From contig JAPWJW010000001.1 in NCBI GenBank assembly GCA_028283825.1, positions 2,145,596-2,209,595 on the forward strand: DNA of 64,000 nt, given 5' to 3'. This document shows positions 63,233-64,000 of the stretch, in pieces. Within the stretch, counting starts at the first letter, position 1. Each line of letters begins with the position of its first letter. The stretch is from Azospirillaceae bacterium. GTDB lineage: Bacteria; Pseudomonadota; Alphaproteobacteria; Azospirillales; Azospirillaceae. The translations under genes were made by a program, and so were the position numbers. A model generated the notes under the pieces. It was given only the letters and a program-made list of their open reading frames with translations, was not told the origin of the DNA and searched no databases.

Positions 63233-63544
63233 GTGAAGAAGACCGAAAATTTCAACATGAGGGTGTCGCCGGAATTCACGGCGACAATTGATGATTGGCG
63301 CCGCCACCAGCGCGATATTCCAGCCCGGGCGGAGGCTATCCGCCGTCTGGTGGAGCTGGCCCTGCTGGCGGAGGAAACGCTGCCTATTACGGCACAGGCT
63401 TCTGATTTTTTGAGGAAAATTGAGAAGGCTGGCTTGCTCGCAGACGCCTTGAAGGCCGAAGCGAGGGCAATTGTTGACGCGATTGCGCGCCTTGAAAAAG
63501 CACTGCAAGCGGTACACGGGGCTCAGGAAGGTCTTCCGGACTAA
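63233..63544 (+). CDS. Ribbon-helix-helix (Arc/MetJ-like) DNA-binding protein
   Basis: The protein is 103 aa. KKTENFNMRVSPEFTATIDD WRRHQRDIPARAEAIRRLVE matches the RHH pattern: a strand with alternating residues (FNMRVS), then two helices with the RAEAIRRLVE signature of plasmid and antitoxin regulators. The C-terminal half is a helical, Ala/Leu-rich segment, perhaps for oligomerisation. ATG 63248 (residue M9 context) is a less likely start; GTG/ATG at 63233 follows GGAGTAG. The palindromes just upstream suggest it represses itself and the divergent operon. Confidence 0.75.
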   Translation: MKKTENFNMRVSPEFTATIDDWRRHQRDIPARAEAIRRLVELALLAEETLPITAQASDFLRKIEKAGLLADALKAEARAIVDAIARLEKALQAVHGAQEGLPD

Positions 63545-64000
63545 CCGGACTGCAAATCAGCGCGATCAGGACGATCAGGCCATCATGCTGGGCATGACCA
63601 AATGACTACCGCCAACCATGCCCAAACGTAATTTCGATTCCCCCCAGTCCAACTTAACAAAGATGTTAATAACAAAATCGTCAACTCGAATTTGACACGC
63701 CACGTTATCATATTGATAATTATGATGATTGATCGGATTTGCGACACTGCGCGAGTGTCACATGCGCACATCCGTTCCACTTCAGAATGCGTCAGAGCCC
63801 TGGCATCTCCATCTTATTGCCGACCAAGGTTAAATATCGGCCGCAAGGCATTGTTTTTACTAAATGCCTCTGTCGCAAATCGTTCAAATCAACGCGACTC
63901 CTGGGGCATTAGATCACCCGAAGGCAGCTGAGTGACGCAAATTGACTTTTTGCTGTGTCGCATTTTTCCGTTTTCATTGTCGCTGTTACGGGGGAGGACC
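63545..64000. other. Terminal 456 bases without a supported gene
   Basis: A+T-richer intergenic DNA. It holds one partial copy of the ATGCGCACAT motif (near 63759) and ends in GGGGGAGGACC, a strong Shine-Dalgarno that may belong to a gene starting just beyond the window. Confidence 0.4.

Noticed and set aside
1..64000. CRISPR arrays, rRNA and tRNA genes
   Set aside because: No evenly spaced direct repeats and no cloverleaf or rRNA signature were noticed by eye; a tRNAscan or covariance search would settle short RNAs.

Overview
The window is GC-rich bacterial chromosome, most likely from an alphaproteobacterium of the Rhodospirillales (Azospirillum/Nitrospirillum-like). That is an inference from gene content and layout: the cysG-DUF2849-cysI-DUF934-cysH block, a B12 riboswitch in front of class I nrdAB, a Ros/MucR regulator, an ScfR-type regulator beside the methylcitrate cycle genes, and codon usage. 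No rRNA, tRNA or CRISPR array was recognised.

Layout. 1-2.6 kb: an MlaA lipoprotein cut by the window edge, a MarR regulator and a small exported protein, then an IS630 element (2594-3757) inserted two bases after that protein's stop codon. 3.8-12 kb: dnaE, ahpF, ahpC, a DUF2059 protein and a sulfate-binding protein, all on the minus strand. 12.5-17.4 kb: a sulfate assimilation operon (cysG, DUF2849, cysI, DUF934, 4Fe-4S-type cysH). 17.4-17.8 kb: a guanidine-II (mini-ykkC) riboswitch and the guanidinium exporter gdx. 17.9-21.3 kb: a frameshifted catalase-like gene, an AraC regulator and an atypical NRAMP transporter.

21.3-27 kb is accessory DNA: integrase and AraC remnants, copy A of a short repeat with terminal inverted repeats, a MucR-like gene translationally coupled to an A+T-rich PD-(D/E)XK-like protein, an IS3 remnant and the 3' end of nikR. 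27.1-34.5 kb: a cobalamin riboswitch with nrdAB, then metR and metE with MetR boxes between them. 34.6-42.6 kb: glyA is split by a 6.75 kb element (34690-41438) with about 26 bp terminal inverted repeats and a perfect 8 bp target duplication. Two paralogous small genes lie at its ends facing inwards. It also carries an orphan M41-type peptidase and a nested IS3, and no transposase of its own is recognisable.

42.7-45.5 kb: a SPARDA-type defence operon (DREN-APAZ plus short Argonaute). 45.8-51.7 kb: the propionate methylcitrate operon prpC-acnD-prpF-prpB, with acnD frameshifted. 51.9-54.5 kb: a large SF2 helicase that may be a defence gene. 54.6-56.1 kb: the scfR-type regulator, broken by a codon-2 stop and a heptamer duplication. 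56.2-64 kb: a thioesterase, LysR and XRE regulators, a lipoprotein, a membrane protein, repeat copies B and C, and an AAA-M41 protease/HNH operon divergent from a ribbon-helix-helix gene across two identical 12 bp palindromes.

Overall the core metabolic blocks (sulfur, methionine, dNTP and propionate metabolism) are punctuated by insertions carrying mobile or defence genes. Several insertions have broken or rewired neighbours (glyA, nikR, acnD, scfR, the catalase gene).
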